This document shows positions 20,499-31,003 of a DNA stretch of 64,000 nt, in pieces. The stretch comes from an uncultured beta proteobacterium (GTDB lineage Bacteria; Pseudomonadota; Gammaproteobacteria; Burkholderiales; Burkholderiaceae): assembly GCA_903900805.1 (NCBI GenBank), contig CAIUOP010000062.1:56920-120919 (forward strand), given 5' to 3'. The first letter of the stretch is position 1. Each line of letters begins with the position of its first letter. Position numbers and translations under genes: made by a program. The notes below the pieces were generated by a model. That model had not been told where the DNA came from. It saw only the letters and a list, made by a program, of their open reading frames with translations, and made no database searches.

Positions 20499-20607
20499 TT
20501 ATAAACTAATGTTGTCGCGAAAAGTCAGCAGAGTACTATTGGATACATAAACGTTTTAAACATAGACCCCCTGGGCAAGCCAGCCTTTACGATTAAGCAG
20601 AGATATT

Positions 20608-21504
20608 TTGATTACTAATCCACCGCTACGAAAATTGCGCTTCACCAAAATGCATGGTGCTGGCAATGATTTCATTGTGCTCAATGGCATTGATCAAGAC
20701 CTGAGTACTATTACACGTAAGCAATGGCAAGCCTTGGCGCATCGTCAATTTGGTATTGGTGCTGATCAAATTCTCATTGTTGAAAAAGCTACTCGTCCAG
20801 ACGCTGATTTTCGTTATCGGATTTTCAATGCTGATGGTGGCGAAGTAGAACAATGTGGCAATGGCTCTCGCTGCTTTGTACGCTTTGTATTAGATCAAGG
20901 CCTATCTAACAAAAATCCACTGCGGGTCGAGGTTGCTCATACTGTTCTGACTCTCAAGTCTCTTCCAGATGGTCAAGTAGAGGTCGATATGGGCGCGCCT
21001 ATTTTTGAGCATAAGCAAATTCCATTTAATGCAAGCGGCTTAGCAAGCGTGCAAGAGTTTCAGGAAATCCTTTATGCGCTTCCTTTAAGTCGTCCTGCAA
21101 CGCACGATAGTTTAGTTGGCGTACTTTCAATGGGCAATCCACATGCCGTTCAAGTCGTTACCGATCTTGAGGGTGCGCCTGTTTTTGAAGAAGGTTCTGA
21201 AATTGAAAAGTACTCAGCATTTCCAAATAGAGTGAATGCTGGCTATATGCAAGTCATGAATCGTAATGAAATTAAGTTGCGCGTCTATGAGCGTGGCGCT
21301 GGAGAAACCTTAGCTTGTGGAACGGGTGCTTGTGCAGCAGTAGTTTCTGGTATTCGTCGAGGACTACTAGACTCTCCTGTCAAAGTGCATACCCGCGGCG
21401 GTGATCTTCACATTGCTTGGGGTGGCACTGTCGAAAATATTACTCAACCAGTCATCATGACTGGGCCGGCAGCAACTGCGTTTGAAGGTGAAACAGAAAT
21501 TTAA
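20608..21504 (+). CDS. dapF: diaminopimelate epimerase
   Basis: 298 residues starting at TTG 20608; the next ATG is inside the conserved 'MHGAGNDF' strand, so the TTG start is preferred. The two catalytic cysteines are in 'GNGSRCF' and 'ACGTGACA'. It converts LL- to meso-diaminopimelate for peptidoglycan and lysine. It lies 109 bp after the acyltransferase gene and converges with pyrE at a 11-bp gap. Confidence 0.97.
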   Translation: MITNPPLRKLRFTKMHGAGNDFIVLNGIDQDLSTITRKQWQALAHRQFGIGADQILIVEKATRPDADFRYRIFNADGGEVEQCGNGSRCFVRFVLDQGLSNKNPLRVEVAHTVLTLKSLPDGQVEVDMGAPIFEHKQIPFNASGLASVQEFQEILYALPLSRPATHDSLVGVLSMGNPHAVQVVTDLEGAPVFEEGSEIEKYSAFPNRVNAGYMQVMNRNEIKLRVYERGAGETLACGTGACAAVVSGIRRGLLDSPVKVHTRGGDLHIAWGGTVENITQPVIMTGPAATAFEGETEI

Positions 21505-21515
21505 GTAAGCTTCTG

Positions 21516-22184
21516 TTAGATACCGTATTTATCGCGGTATGCTTTTACTGTTGGTAAGTAATTGGTAAGCTCAGTATTGCTAGATGCTGTTAAGAAAGTC
21601 ATCAAGTCGGCTAAGTTCGCAATGGCAATTACTGGCAAGCCAAACTCTTGCTCAACATCCTGAACTGCAGACTTCTCTCCAATTTCAACGGCATTACCAG
21701 AGCGCTCCATGCGATCCAAGGCAATCAATACCGCGGCTGGCTCTGCGCCAGCACTACGAATCAGATCTACTGACTCTCGAACTGAAGTGCCGGCAGAAAT
21801 TACGTCATCAACAATAACTACCTTGCCTTTGACAGGTGCGCCAACCAATGTTCCGCCTTCCCCATGATCTTTCGCTTCTTTGCGGTTATAGGCAAACGGA
21901 ACATTTAAGCCGTTATCTGCCAGAGCGATAGCTGTTGCAGCGGCTAAAGTAATCCCTTTATATGCAGGGCCATAAAGCATGTCAAAGGAAATTTTGGATT
22001 CTTGCAAGGCTTTTGCATAGTAACGACCTAAAGCGCTCAAGCGTGCACCATCATTAAATCCGCCCGCATTAAAAAAATAAGGCGAGAGTCTTCCCGCTTT
22101 AGTTTTAAACTCCCCAAAGGATAAAACCTTTGCCTCCAAGGCAAAACGAATGAAGTTATCTTGATTTGAATTATTTGAGCTCAT
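21516..22184 (-). CDS. pyrE: orotate phosphoribosyltransferase
   Basis: 222 residues. The PRPP-binding motif [13 protein letters not shown] and the flexible loop '[11 protein letters not shown]' are present. It makes orotidine monophosphate from orotate and PRPP in pyrimidine synthesis. The start is 8 bp from the divergent exonuclease gene, so the two promoters lie inside each other's coding or leader region. Confidence 0.97.
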   Translation of the reverse strand: MSSNNSNQDNFIRFALEAKVLSFGEFKTKAGRLSPYFFNAGGFNDGARLSALGRYYAKALQESKISFDMLYGPAYKGITLAAATAIALADNGLNVPFAYNRKEAKDHGEGGTLVGAPVKGKVVIVDDVISAGTSVRESVDLIRSAGAEPAAVLIALDRMERSGNAVEIGEKSAVQDVEQEFGLPVIAIANLADLMTFLTASSNTELTNYLPTVKAYRDKYGI

Positions 22185-22192
22185 AGGCCTAC

Positions 22193-22975
22193 ATGTTACG
22201 CATCATTTCCGCGAACCTCAACGGTATCCGTTCCGCAGTCAAAAAAGGCTTTCTGCCATGGGCTATTAAGCAAAAAGCTGACTTTATCTGTATGCAAGAG
22301 CTCAAGGCCCAACGTGATGACCTGGAAGACTCCATCCTGAACCCAGATGGTATGCATGGCTTTTTTCACCATGCACAGAAAAAAGGCTACAGCGGCTGCG
22401 GCATCTACACCCCCCACAAGCCAGATGAAGTCTTATACGGCTATGGTAATGAAGAGTTTGATGCTGAGGGGCGATATGTCGAGGCACGCTTCAAAGGGCT
22501 TTCAGTAATTTCGGTTTACATTCCCTCAGGTTCAAGCTCACCCGAGCGTCAAGAGGCCAAATATCGTTACCTTGATAGCTTCTTGCCCCACCTGATTAAG
22601 CTGAAAAAATCAGGTCGTGAAATTGTCCTTTGTGGTGATGTCAATATTGCCCACCATGAAATCGATCTCAAGAACTGGAAAGGCAACCTTAAAAATTCCG
22701 GCTTCCTGCCAGAAGAGCGCGCATGGCTCACCAACTTATTTGATGAGGTTGGCTACGTAGATGTCTATCGCGCACTAGAGCCTAAAGCTAGCGAGTCTTG
22801 CTACACCTGGTGGAGCAATCGTGGGCAAACCTATGCTAAGAACGTTGGCTGGCGTATCGACTATCACATCAGCACACCCGGCATTGCTGGCTCTGCCAAG
22901 AAAACTTCGGTCTATAAAGATGAGCGCTTCTCAGATCACGCCCCATTGATAGTGGACTACGACTGGAAGCTGTAA
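22193..22975 (+). CDS. exodeoxyribonuclease III family AP endonuclease
   Basis: 260 residues, right for the XthA/ExoA family. Motifs are 'MQELKAQ' (metal-binding Glu), '[16 protein letters not shown]', 'WRIDYH' and '[11 protein letters not shown]' (catalytic Asp-His). It nicks abasic sites and degrades 3' ends during base excision repair. It diverges from pyrE and converges with the AmpG-like gene 13 bp away. Confidence 0.95.
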   Translation: MLRIISANLNGIRSAVKKGFLPWAIKQKADFICMQELKAQRDDLEDSILNPDGMHGFFHHAQKKGYSGCGIYTPHKPDEVLYGYGNEEFDAEGRYVEARFKGLSVISVYIPSGSSSPERQEAKYRYLDSFLPHLIKLKKSGREIVLCGDVNIAHHEIDLKNWKGNLKNSGFLPEERAWLTNLFDEVGYVDVYRALEPKASESCYTWWSNRGQTYAKNVGWRIDYHISTPGIAGSAKKTSVYKDERFSDHAPLIVDYDWKL

Positions 22976-22988
22976 TTTAAAACCAGCC

Positions 22989-24344
22989 TTAATCTTTCTT
23001 GATCTGAACGATCTTGAAATGAATGGTTGCCCAAATTAAGAGTAAGACTGGTGCACCAATAATCGCCGTGCCATAGAAAAAGGTCTGGTAACCAAAGTTA
23101 TCAACAAATACTCCGGAGAAGCCCGCCAACCATTTTGGCAACAACAACATCATGGAGCTAAATAGGGCGTACTGAGTAGCAGAGTAACGAATATTCGTTA
23201 GCGCCGATAAGAAGGCAATAAATGCAGCGCTGGCAATACCTGAGCTCAAATTATCAGCGGAGATTACCCAAATCAAGCCTTGTAAATCATGCCCTTGGGT
23301 TGCTAGCCAAGCAAATAAAAGGTTGCTAACTGCTGATAGCACTGCGCCCAAAAACAAAATACGTAAAACGCCAAATCGTAGCGTGAGAACACCCCCAACA
23401 AAAGCGCCGACCAAAGTCATCACCACACCAAATACCTTGCTCACTGCAGCAACTTCATCTTTGGTGTAGCCCATATCAACATAAAAAGGATTGGCCATAA
23501 TGCCCATCACCACATCACTAATACGATAAATAGCGATCAAAGACAAAATTAACACTGCGTGCCAGCGATAGCGTGTCAGAAACTCAGCAAATGGCTCTAT
23601 CAAAGTTTGATGTAGCCATGCTTTAACATTGCGTGCTTTAGGCAAATCGATTTTCATCGGCTCTTTACTTAATAAAGTAGTGATTACGCCAACGCTAATG
23701 GATGCGGCCATACATAAATAAGCGAATTGCCAAGCGCTCGCATCATAACCACTGCCCGTCTCTGCCCGTGCAGCCAACCAGAGAACACCTGCACCAGACC
23801 AGATCAAGGCAAGACGATAGCCGGTTTGATAGGTCGCTGCTAAGGCAGCCTGATGATCGCTATCGGCTGATTCAATTCGAAATGCATCTAATGCAATGTC
23901 TTGTGTGGCCGAGCCAAATGCAACTAGCAGCGCGCACCAGACTACAGAGTTCAGCGCAAGTTTGGGATCAAGAGTAGACATCCCTACCAGACCCAAAATA
24001 ATGAGGGCTTGTGCGAATAGCAACCAGCTGCGACGACGTCCAAATAATTTTGTTAGGAGGGGAATTTGTAAACGATCAACTAGCGGGGCCCACATCCACT
24101 TGAATGCATAAATCAGCCCAACCCAAGTTAAGTAGCCAATAGTGCTGCGATCAATCCCAGCTTCGCGTAACCAAAAGCTTAAAGTGCCAAGAATCAGTAG
24201 CAGTGGAAGGCCGGCAGAAAAGCCCAGGAACAACATCCGAAGACATGGCCATTCGAGGTAAACCCGAAAATCAGCAAGCCACGACTGAGTCGCTTTCAGC
24301 ACGATTCTATGCGCTACGGACGCGGAAAAGCGCCAAACTACCAA
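22989..24344 (-). CDS. AmpG-type MFS muropeptide permease family transporter
   Basis: Up to 451 residues from a TTG at 24344, which overlaps metW by 38 bp; a later start is possible. It has about 12-14 hydrophobic helices, and the first one reads 'MLFLGFSAGLPLLLILGTL', the hallmark of AmpG anhydromuropeptide permeases. 'ATQDIALDAFRIE' is another AmpG-like block. It probably imports cell-wall fragments for recycling. The position at the end of the metX-metW run looks like chance operon membership. Confidence 0.85.
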   Translation of the reverse strand: MVVWRFSASVAHRIVLKATQSWLADFRVYLEWPCLRMLFLGFSAGLPLLLILGTLSFWLREAGIDRSTIGYLTWVGLIYAFKWMWAPLVDRLQIPLLTKLFGRRRSWLLFAQALIILGLVGMSTLDPKLALNSVVWCALLVAFGSATQDIALDAFRIESADSDHQAALAATYQTGYRLALIWSGAGVLWLAARAETGSGYDASAWQFAYLCMAASISVGVITTLLSKEPMKIDLPKARNVKAWLHQTLIEPFAEFLTRYRWHAVLILSLIAIYRISDVVMGIMANPFYVDMGYTKDEVAAVSKVFGVVMTLVGAFVGGVLTLRFGVLRILFLGAVLSAVSNLLFAWLATQGHDLQGLIWVISADNLSSGIASAAFIAFLSALTNIRYSATQYALFSSMMLLLPKWLAGFSGVFVDNFGYQTFFYGTAIIGAPVLLLIWATIHFKIVQIKKD

Positions 24345-24900
24345 AGAAATTAGGCATTAGGGTCACTTGCTGACCATCATGCAAGATGCATTGATCAATT
24401 ACTTTGAGACCAAGACTAGAAGCCAACTTCTCAAAGTCGTCCACGGTAAGCACCCGAACATTAGGCGTGTTGTACCACTGATACGGCAAGCTCTTTGACA
24501 CTGGCATGCGACCTAGCCCCACCGCCAAACGATGTGACCAGTGACCGAAGTTCGGAAAGGACACAATCGACTCTTTGCCAACACGCACTACTTCCCGTAA
24601 GATCTTTTCAGTCTGATGAATGGTTTGCAATGTTTGCGATAGCACTACAGTATCAAAGCTGTCGTCTTCAAAAAGTGCTAAGCCGCCTTCTAAGTCTTGC
24701 TGGATAACGTTTAGACCTTTTTGCACGCAAGATAGAACGCGTGCATCATCAATCTCTACCCCATAGGTATGTACAGGTTTTTGTTTTTGCAAAAACTCTA
24801 AGAAACTACCGTCACCACAACCTAGATCAAGTACCTGGCTATTAGGAGCAATCCATTTGGCAATTGCTGCAAAGTCTGCACGTATATTCAGGGTACTCAT
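24307..24900 (-). CDS. metW: methionine biosynthesis protein MetW
   Basis: 197 residues. A class I methyltransferase fold with '[15 protein letters not shown]' and '[20 protein letters not shown]', typical of MetW. In proteobacteria with metX, MetW is needed for full homoserine acyltransferase activity. Its start overlaps the metX stop by 4 bp (ATGA), supporting a shared role. Confidence 0.94.
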   Translation of the reverse strand: MSTLNIRADFAAIAKWIAPNSQVLDLGCGDGSFLEFLQKQKPVHTYGVEIDDARVLSCVQKGLNVIQQDLEGGLALFEDDSFDTVVLSQTLQTIHQTEKILREVVRVGKESIVSFPNFGHWSHRLAVGLGRMPVSKSLPYQWYNTPNVRVLTVDDFEKLASSLGLKVIDQCILHDGQQVTLMPNFFGSLALFRVRSA

Positions 24901-26036
24901 GCTTGAGGCTCCAGCATTTGCGCAAAATAAGCTCTTACTAAATTGTGATAACGCTCATCATCTAATAAAAATGCGTCGTGCCCGTGCGGAGCATCGATCT
25001 CTGCATAACTGACTTCACTTTTATTACTCAATAGAGATTGCACAATCTCGCGACTACGATTAGGTGGGAAACGCCAATCTGTTGAGAAACTTACTACCAA
25101 GAACTTTGCTTGCACTTCTGCCAAAGCGCGGTTCAAGCTACCGTCATAGCGACGTGATGGATCAAAGTAATCCAAAGCACGAGTGATCAAGAGATAAGTG
25201 TTGGCATCAAAGTAAGTTGAAAACTTATCACCCTGGTGACGCAGATAACTCTCCACCTCAAACTCAACATCAAAGCTAAAGCGATAGTCATTCGATTCAC
25301 CATTAGGACGCTGTAACTCTCGTCCAAATTTTTCGGCCATATCATCGTCAGATAAATAGGTGATATGACCAACCATTCGAGCTAAACGCAAGCCCCGCTT
25401 TGGAACCACGCCATGCTCGTAATAATTGCCCCCATGAAAATCAGGATCCGACAAAATGGCATTGCGCGCCACTTCATTAAACGCAATATTTTGCGCGCTC
25501 AGTTTTGGCGTTGATGCGACCACTACACAGTGCTCCAAGCGCTTCGGAAATTGAATCGCCCAAGCCATTGCCTGCATGCCACCTAGGCTACCGCCCATAA
25601 CTGCAGCAAACTTCCGAATACCTAATTTATCTGCAAGGCGCGCTTGGGTATTTACCCAATCTTCAACTGTAACCACAGGAAAGTCAGCGCCATAAGGCTT
25701 GCCAGTTTCTGGATGAATGCTCATGGGTCCAGTAGAGCCAAAGCAAGAACCCAAATTATTCACGCCAATAACGAAAAAGAGATTAGTGTCTACAGGCTTG
25801 CCTGGGCCAATCATGCTATCCCACCAACCAATATCTTTTAGATCGTCCGGGCTAGGGCCGGCTACGTGATGTGAAGCATTGAGCGCATGGCAAATTAATA
25901 CTGCATTACTTTTATCTGCGTTCAGCTTGCCGTAAGTCTCAATGACTAAATCATAGCCAGATAAGATGGCGCCACTTTGCAAAGGCAAGGGCTCGGCAAA
26001 ATGGATAGTATTTCTAGAGAGGTTTAGCTCGCTCAT
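24897..26036 (-). CDS. metX: homoserine O-acyltransferase (MetX family)
   Basis: 379 residues. An alpha/beta hydrolase with the nucleophile Ser in '[12 protein letters not shown]' and the terminal catalytic His in '[10 protein letters not shown]'. It activates homoserine for methionine synthesis; in betaproteobacteria with an adjacent metW the acyl donor is often succinyl-CoA, but that cannot be read from the sequence. Its ATG overlaps the slmA-like stop by 4 bp. Confidence 0.95.
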   Translation of the reverse strand: MSELNLSRNTIHFAEPLPLQSGAILSGYDLVIETYGKLNADKSNAVLICHALNASHHVAGPSPDDLKDIGWWDSMIGPGKPVDTNLFFVIGVNNLGSCFGSTGPMSIHPETGKPYGADFPVVTVEDWVNTQARLADKLGIRKFAAVMGGSLGGMQAMAWAIQFPKRLEHCVVVASTPKLSAQNIAFNEVARNAILSDPDFHGGNYYEHGVVPKRGLRLARMVGHITYLSDDDMAEKFGRELQRPNGESNDYRFSFDVEFEVESYLRHQGDKFSTYFDANTYLLITRALDYFDPSRRYDGSLNRALAEVQAKFLVVSFSTDWRFPPNRSREIVQSLLSNKSEVSYAEIDAPHGHDAFLLDDERYHNLVRAYFAQMLEPQA

Positions 26037-26683
26037 TCTGAGAGGAGGATGCGCAAACTAATATCAGAGGCTTCGGTTGGTAATTTCTTAAAGCCGCTGC
26101 GGGCAAATCGATGCCAACGACCCAAAACAAAACTCATCAACATCGCAGCACGAATACTAACTTCTTCTTGACCGACCCCAGCCCATGCGCCACCTTGGGT
26201 TTGAGCAATACGTAAGGCTTGCTTTAAGGATGCTTCAACGCGATCTAAAACCTGAGTAATACGCTCTTGCAAACGATCGTCTTCTTGTAGCAATGCATCA
26301 CCCAGAAGAACTCTAGTCATACCGGGATTCTTCTCAGCAAAAAACAAAAGCATTTGTAATATTCCGCGCGCCTGGGCAAGCCCTGATTCTTCTTTTTGAT
26401 TAATCTGATTAATCAAACCAAAAACAGTTTGCTCAATAAAAGAAATAAGTCCCTCAAACATCTGAGCCTTACTAGCAAAATGCCGATAAAGTGCAGCTTC
26501 AGATACTTGAATTTTTGCTGCTAAGGCTGCTGTTGTTACGCGCTCGCTTTTAGGGTTTTGCAACATCTCTGCAAGCACTTGCAAGATCTGCAGACGACGC
26601 TCACCAGGACGTGGACGCTTGCGCGCTCTACCAGCATCAGCGCTGCTGTCCTCGATAATTGTCGGCTCTATAGATTGGCGCAT
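26033..26683 (-). CDS. slmA: SlmA-type TetR-family nucleoid occlusion regulator
   Basis: 216 residues. The N-terminal helix-turn-helix '[25 protein letters not shown]' region (cited in part) is the SlmA signature and the following '[13 protein letters not shown]' also matches. SlmA binds DNA sites and blocks FtsZ ring assembly over the nucleoid. It sits between argB and metX with tight spacing (8 bp and a 4-bp overlap). A plain TetR repressor is the alternative. Confidence 0.85.
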   Translation of the reverse strand: MRQSIEPTIIEDSSADAGRARKRPRPGERRLQILQVLAEMLQNPKSERVTTAALAAKIQVSEAALYRHFASKAQMFEGLISFIEQTVFGLINQINQKEESGLAQARGILQMLLFFAEKNPGMTRVLLGDALLQEDDRLQERITQVLDRVEASLKQALRIAQTQGGAWAGVGQEEVSIRAAMLMSFVLGRWHRFARSGFKKLPTEASDISLRILLSE

Positions 26684-26691
26684 GTATTTGC

Positions 26692-27594
26692 TTACCTCGA
26701 GCGAATCATCGTACCGAATGCTTGCTCGGTCAAAATTTCTAGTAGCAAGGAGTGCTCAATACGGCCATCAATAATATGGACTGAATTCACTCCACTTTTC
26801 GCAGCATCCAATGCAGAAGAAATCTTAGGCAACATACCTCCAGAAATCGTGCCATCGGCAAACAAAGCATCAATCTCTTTGGCAGTGAGATCAGTGAGGA
26901 GCTTGCCATCTTTGTCCATTACCCCAGGAGTATTGGTCATCATGACCAATTTCTCTGCATGCAAAATTTCAGCCATCTTGCCAGCTACTAAGTCAGCATT
27001 GATGTTGTAGGCCTGACCCTCTTCGCTAAACCCAATTGGGGAAATCACTGGAATAAAGGCATCATCTTGTAAGGCCCTTACAACCGCAGGATTAATGGCT
27101 TCAATCTCACCCACAAAACCTAAATCAATTTTTTTACCCGGCTCTTTATCGCTGGGCACCAACATTTTCCTAGCATGAATTAAGCCGCCATCTTTACCAG
27201 TCAAACCAACGGCCTGACCGCCAAATTGATTAATCAACATCACGATATCTTGTTGCACTTCGCCGCCGAGAACCCACTCCACAACTTCCATGGTTTCTTC
27301 GTCGGTAACCCGCATACCCTGAATAAAACTTCCAGTCTTGCCCATCTTTTTCAAAGCTTCATCAATTTGTGGGCCGCCGCCATGAACAACAACCGGATTC
27401 ATACCAACTAATTTAAGCAAGATGACATCGCGCGCAAAACTTTCTTTGAGGCGCTCTTCAATCATAGCGTTTCCGCCATACTTAATCACAATAGTCTTGC
27501 CGTGATATGAGCGGATATAGGGCAAAGCTTCAGCTAGAATCTGCGCCTTTAACAAAGGTGAGATATCGCTAAGAGTAGGTAAATGCTTGGTCAT
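26692..27594 (-). CDS. argB: acetylglutamate kinase
   Basis: 300 residues. '[11 protein letters not shown]' is the phosphate-binding start of the amino-acid kinase fold and '[18 protein letters not shown]' the acetylglutamate-binding loop. It phosphorylates N-acetylglutamate in arginine synthesis. It heads the argB-slmA-metX-metW run, 12 bp after dksA. Confidence 0.97.
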   Translation of the reverse strand: MTKHLPTLSDISPLLKAQILAEALPYIRSYHGKTIVIKYGGNAMIEERLKESFARDVILLKLVGMNPVVVHGGGPQIDEALKKMGKTGSFIQGMRVTDEETMEVVEWVLGGEVQQDIVMLINQFGGQAVGLTGKDGGLIHARKMLVPSDKEPGKKIDLGFVGEIEAINPAVVRALQDDAFIPVISPIGFSEEGQAYNINADLVAGKMAEILHAEKLVMMTNTPGVMDKDGKLLTDLTAKEIDALFADGTISGGMLPKISSALDAAKSGVNSVHIIDGRIEHSLLLEILTEQAFGTMIRSR

Positions 27595-27606
27595 CGCAAG
27601 TAAGAT

Positions 27607-28095
27607 TTATTCGCCAAATAATTTTTGACGTAGTTCACGACGCTCTTGAGCTTCAAGCGATAAATTGGCTGTAGGCCTTGCAATTAAACGGTTCAAGCCG
27701 ATTGGCTCACCAGTTTCTTCACACCAACCGTAGTCACCAGACTCTATACGAGCCAAAGCTTGCTCAACTTTTTTAAGTAACTTACGCTCACGGTCGCGCG
27801 TGCGTAATTCCAAAGCATGCTCTTCTTCAATCGTTGCACGATCAGCTGGATCTGGTACCAAAATATTTTCACGAAGATGTTCCGTAGTCTCTGAAGCATT
27901 CTTCAAAATGTCATCTTTAAGAGTCTGTAATTTTTGACGGAAAAAATCTAGCTGCGCAGCATTCATATAGTCCTTTTCGGACATCTTGAGCAATTCTGCT
28001 TCAGTGAGGGGCGCACCTTTTACAGTCTTAGCACTCGCAGCCTTACTAGTAGATTTTGCAGCAGTTGCTGGTTTTGTTGCTGTTTTTACCGTCAT
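27607..28095 (-). CDS. dksA: DksA-type RNA polymerase secondary-channel regulator, Cys-poor
   Basis: 162 residues. An Ala/Lys/Thr-rich N-terminal stretch precedes the coiled coil, which carries the DksA tip 'DPADRATIEEE'. The C-terminal zinc-finger region reads 'WCEETGEPIGLNRL' and then 'PTANLSLEAQERREL': only one of the four Cys of E. coli DksA remains. Cys-poor forms exist in other proteobacteria. DksA acts with ppGpp on transcription initiation. Confidence 0.93.
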   Translation of the reverse strand: MTVKTATKPATAAKSTSKAASAKTVKGAPLTEAELLKMSEKDYMNAAQLDFFRQKLQTLKDDILKNASETTEHLRENILVPDPADRATIEEEHALELRTRDRERKLLKKVEQALARIESGDYGWCEETGEPIGLNRLIARPTANLSLEAQERRELRQKLFGE

Positions 28096-28207
28096 CTCAT
28101 TCTTTCCTAGATTTGAAGCATTATTGCCTCATTCTGCCAAACTTTTACCGTGCTTTAATCAATATTTTTTAATATTGACCGTGGCCGCGGATTGTACCCG
28201 AAACTTC

Positions 28208-29251
28208 CTATACCAAACATCCTTCAAGCCCAGCCAGCAGGGTGTCCTTAGGCAAATCAATGCCTATGAAGACCATCCGGGTTTGCTTAGGTTCAGCACC
28301 CCATGGGCCAGCCAAATCACTGCCCATCATTTGATGAACCCCCTGAAACACTACTTTTCGGTTGCTGCCCTTCACATAGAGCACACCTTTATAGCGCAGC
28401 ATCTTTTCACCAAAGACCTCCAAAATGCCTCCCAGGAAGTCTTCTAACTTTTTGTGATCAAAGGGTTTATCACTACGAAAAACAAAGGACTGAATTCGGT
28501 CTGTGTGACCTGCGTGACCATGATGATGGAGCTCATGGCTATGGTCGTGCCCACAAGTGCTGTGGTCATGGTCATGACTGTGATCATGATCCTCTTGCTC
28601 TAAAAAATGCGGATCAATATCGAGCTTAGCATTGAGATTGAACCCTTTGAGATCTAACACTGCATCGAGAGGCACAACCCCTTTAGAAATCCCAGTAATC
28701 GGCGCTCTTGGGTTCATGTGCATCAAGCGATTACGGAGAGCCTCAACTTCAGCAGGCGTAACTAGATCAGTCTTGGTAATGAAGATCTGGTCCGCAAAGC
28801 CCACTTGGCGCTGCGCCTCTTCATGTTCAGTTAACTGGTGTGGGCCATGCTTGGCATCTACCAAGGTCACAACAGCATCTAAGACGTAATGGTCAGCGAC
28901 ATCGTCATCCATAAAGAAAGTTTGGGCCACTGGGCCGGGGTTAGCAACGCCAGTTGTTTCAATCACAACACGATCGAAGCTAATCTTCTTATCCTTACGC
29001 TGCTCCCAAAGCTCATTTAAAGCTTCAACGAGATCGCCGCGAATGGTGCAACAAATACAACCGTTACTCATCTGCACAATATTTTCTTGGTTATCTTGAA
29101 CCAAAATATCGTTATCGATATTCTCTTCACCAAACTCATTCTCAATCACAGCAATTTTTTTGCCATGTTGCTCAGTCAAAATATGTTTGAGCAAAGTCGT
29201 TTTGCCACTTCCTAAGAAGCCCGTCAAAATGGTTACCGGAATTAATGCCAT
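28208..29251 (-). CDS. CobW/ZNG-type metal chaperone GTPase
   Basis: About 347 residues from the ATG at 29251; a TTG at 29266 would add five. Walker A is '[13 protein letters not shown]', the CxCC metal motif is 'GCICCTI', and a His/Asp-rich linker ([17 protein letters not shown]) near residue 235 can bind zinc or a similar metal. A CobW C-terminal domain follows. It would deliver zinc or another metal to client enzymes. It stands alone between dksA and xerC. Confidence 0.9.
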   Translation of the reverse strand: MALIPVTILTGFLGSGKTTLLKHILTEQHGKKIAVIENEFGEENIDNDILVQDNQENIVQMSNGCICCTIRGDLVEALNELWEQRKDKKISFDRVVIETTGVANPGPVAQTFFMDDDVADHYVLDAVVTLVDAKHGPHQLTEHEEAQRQVGFADQIFITKTDLVTPAEVEALRNRLMHMNPRAPITGISKGVVPLDAVLDLKGFNLNAKLDIDPHFLEQEDHDHSHDHDHSTCGHDHSHELHHHGHAGHTDRIQSFVFRSDKPFDHKKLEDFLGGILEVFGEKMLRYKGVLYVKGSNRKVVFQGVHQMMGSDLAGPWGAEPKQTRMVFIGIDLPKDTLLAGLEGCLV

Positions 29252-29320
29252 GAATAATCCAATCAAAATCTAGAAGTGATGCATCCCCAAAGCGGGAAAC
29301 CCACTATCTTACCGAGTTCC

Positions 29321-30322
29321 TCAGCCTTTACCAGCCTTTGCACGAGGATGCGCTTTATCGTATGCCTGAGCGAGGTGCTGAAAATCTAACGACGTATAAA
29401 TCTGGGTGCTGGCAATGCTGGCGTGCCCCAGCAGTTCTTGAACAGCTCGTAAGTCTTGGGAGGATTGCAAGATATGGCTCGCAAAGCTGTGGCGCATCAT
29501 GTGTGGGTGCACATGGGTAGGGAGTCCTGCACGCATAGCTAAAGTACGCAGGCGCGCCTGTACCGTACGTGGTGATAAGCGTTTACCAGTTGCTGATAAA
29601 AAAAGTGCATTCGATTGCTCGGCATAACTGCTGGCCTCCCGAATCTGTCGCCATACACTGAGCGACTGCATTGCTGGTGCGCCAACCGGTACTGAGCGCC
29701 TCTTACCACCCTTACCTAAAACAGTGACTTCAGCAGCATCCCAATCCAACCATCCTGCAGATTCATTTTGGCGGTCTTTACTCTGCATGACATCAATACC
29801 TAGTAATTCAGAAAGTCGTAAGCCTGAGGAATAAAGCAAATCAATAATCGCTGCATCCCGAATGGATTCTAAGTTCTTATGCTCTTGCGCCTCTTTGAGG
29901 GCTTGATTCACTAAAGAAAGTGCTTGCTCAACCGACAGGGCTTTAGGCAAGGACTTGAGGCGCTTAGGGGCCTTTACATCATCAACTGGGTTAGCTACTA
30001 GGTTGCTAGTTAGTTTTCCAGCGCGCGCATCTCGCCTCGCATCTTTCTCAGTTAGCCAGTGATACCAACCACGCCATGCTGAAAGTGCCCTGGCAATACT
30101 TCTCGAAGACTTTCCCTTGGAATGTAAACGACCGGCCCAACGACGCACATGACCATTACTGACCTTTAATAAATCAATAGAGTCTTCAAGAGCAAAATTT
30201 TGTAGGGCACCAAGATCCATGCCATACGCTTTGAGTGTATGCGGCGAGAGTTGACGCAAAACATGTAGCTCGTGCAAATACTCTTGCATGAGTGGATGCA
30301 GATCAGTCGCTGGTAATTTCAT
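29321..30322 (-). CDS. xerC: tyrosine recombinase XerC
   Basis: About 333 residues from the ATG at 30322; the frame extends 14 codons more. The catalytic residues are in 'SGLRLSELLG' (Arg), 'HMMRHSFASHIL' (His-x-x-Arg), 'LLGHASIASTQIYT' (His and nucleophile Tyr). With XerD it resolves chromosome dimers at dif. The overlap with the DUF484 gene is the usual XerC neighbourhood, so this is the housekeeping copy. Confidence 0.93.
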   Translation of the reverse strand: MKLPATDLHPLMQEYLHELHVLRQLSPHTLKAYGMDLGALQNFALEDSIDLLKVSNGHVRRWAGRLHSKGKSSRSIARALSAWRGWYHWLTEKDARRDARAGKLTSNLVANPVDDVKAPKRLKSLPKALSVEQALSLVNQALKEAQEHKNLESIRDAAIIDLLYSSGLRLSELLGIDVMQSKDRQNESAGWLDWDAAEVTVLGKGGKRRSVPVGAPAMQSLSVWRQIREASSYAEQSNALFLSATGKRLSPRTVQARLRTLAMRAGLPTHVHPHMMRHSFASHILQSSQDLRAVQELLGHASIASTQIYTSLDFQHLAQAYDKAHPRAKAGKG

Positions 30323-30977
30323 AAGCCTGGATACGATCCAAAGCTGCAGCAGTAAGTTCCGCAATCTGGCGCAAATAGAAGGCGCCCATATCTGCGGTAA
30401 AACGGGTTTCGTCTTTGCTAGCTAGCAATAAAACTGCGGGGGATTGAGTGACGCCAATACTTTTACCCAGAGGCAAACCAATAGCCACCATACTCTGCCA
30501 GTCTGGGCTCAGCGTAGTTTGACTTGCTAATAAGTCGATGCTTGCCGCAGCCAATTCTTTGGTCGAGCCACATAGTGGTGTGTCTACCCAAGGGCCAAAT
30601 GCAGAATTTGGAGATAGCAATTGTGCAGACTCAACTTCAAATACCTCAGCCAACCCAGAGGTAATTGCGCCCTCAACGTCTGCTTGATTATTTGCCTTCA
30701 TTAAACGCAACAACCACGCTACCAAGCTTTGTTGAGTCTTGTCGTTACGGCTGCCAAAATGCAGCATCTCACTTAAACGCCGATTGAGCTCTTGATTTTG
30801 AGTACGCAAAACTGTCATCTGACGCTCCTGCAATGAGATAGCACGATCCTCATGTGGATGCTTGAGGCGAATCTCATTAAAGAGGTCAGCATAGCGATCA
30901 AAGAAGCCTGGGGTTGCGCGCAGCCACTCGGCAACCAACTCTTCTTGCTCGGCCTGCTTTGGATCTATTGCGCTCAT
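30303..30977 (-). CDS. DUF484 family protein (GAF-like)
   Basis: 224 residues. 'WLRATPGFFDRYADLF' at the N-terminus and the coiled stretch 'SLQERQMTVLRTQNQELNRR' are typical of DUF484, followed by a GAF-like domain. Its function is not established; it commonly lies directly upstream of xerC, as here, with a 20-bp overlap. Confidence 0.88.
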   Translation of the reverse strand: MSAIDPKQAEQEELVAEWLRATPGFFDRYADLFNEIRLKHPHEDRAISLQERQMTVLRTQNQELNRRLSEMLHFGSRNDKTQQSLVAWLLRLMKANNQADVEGAITSGLAEVFEVESAQLLSPNSAFGPWVDTPLCGSTKELAAASIDLLASQTTLSPDWQSMVAIGLPLGKSIGVTQSPAVLLLASKDETRFTADMGAFYLRQIAELTAAALDRIQAYEITSD

Positions 30978-31003
30978 TTAATTCTTTCTTAAATTGCTTT
31001 GGG

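Noticed and set aside
29321..30322. xerC as the integrase of the array
   Set aside because: It sits beside DUF484 in its standard core place, over 20 kb away, and looks like the housekeeping enzyme. It could still act in trans but nothing in the sequence shows that.
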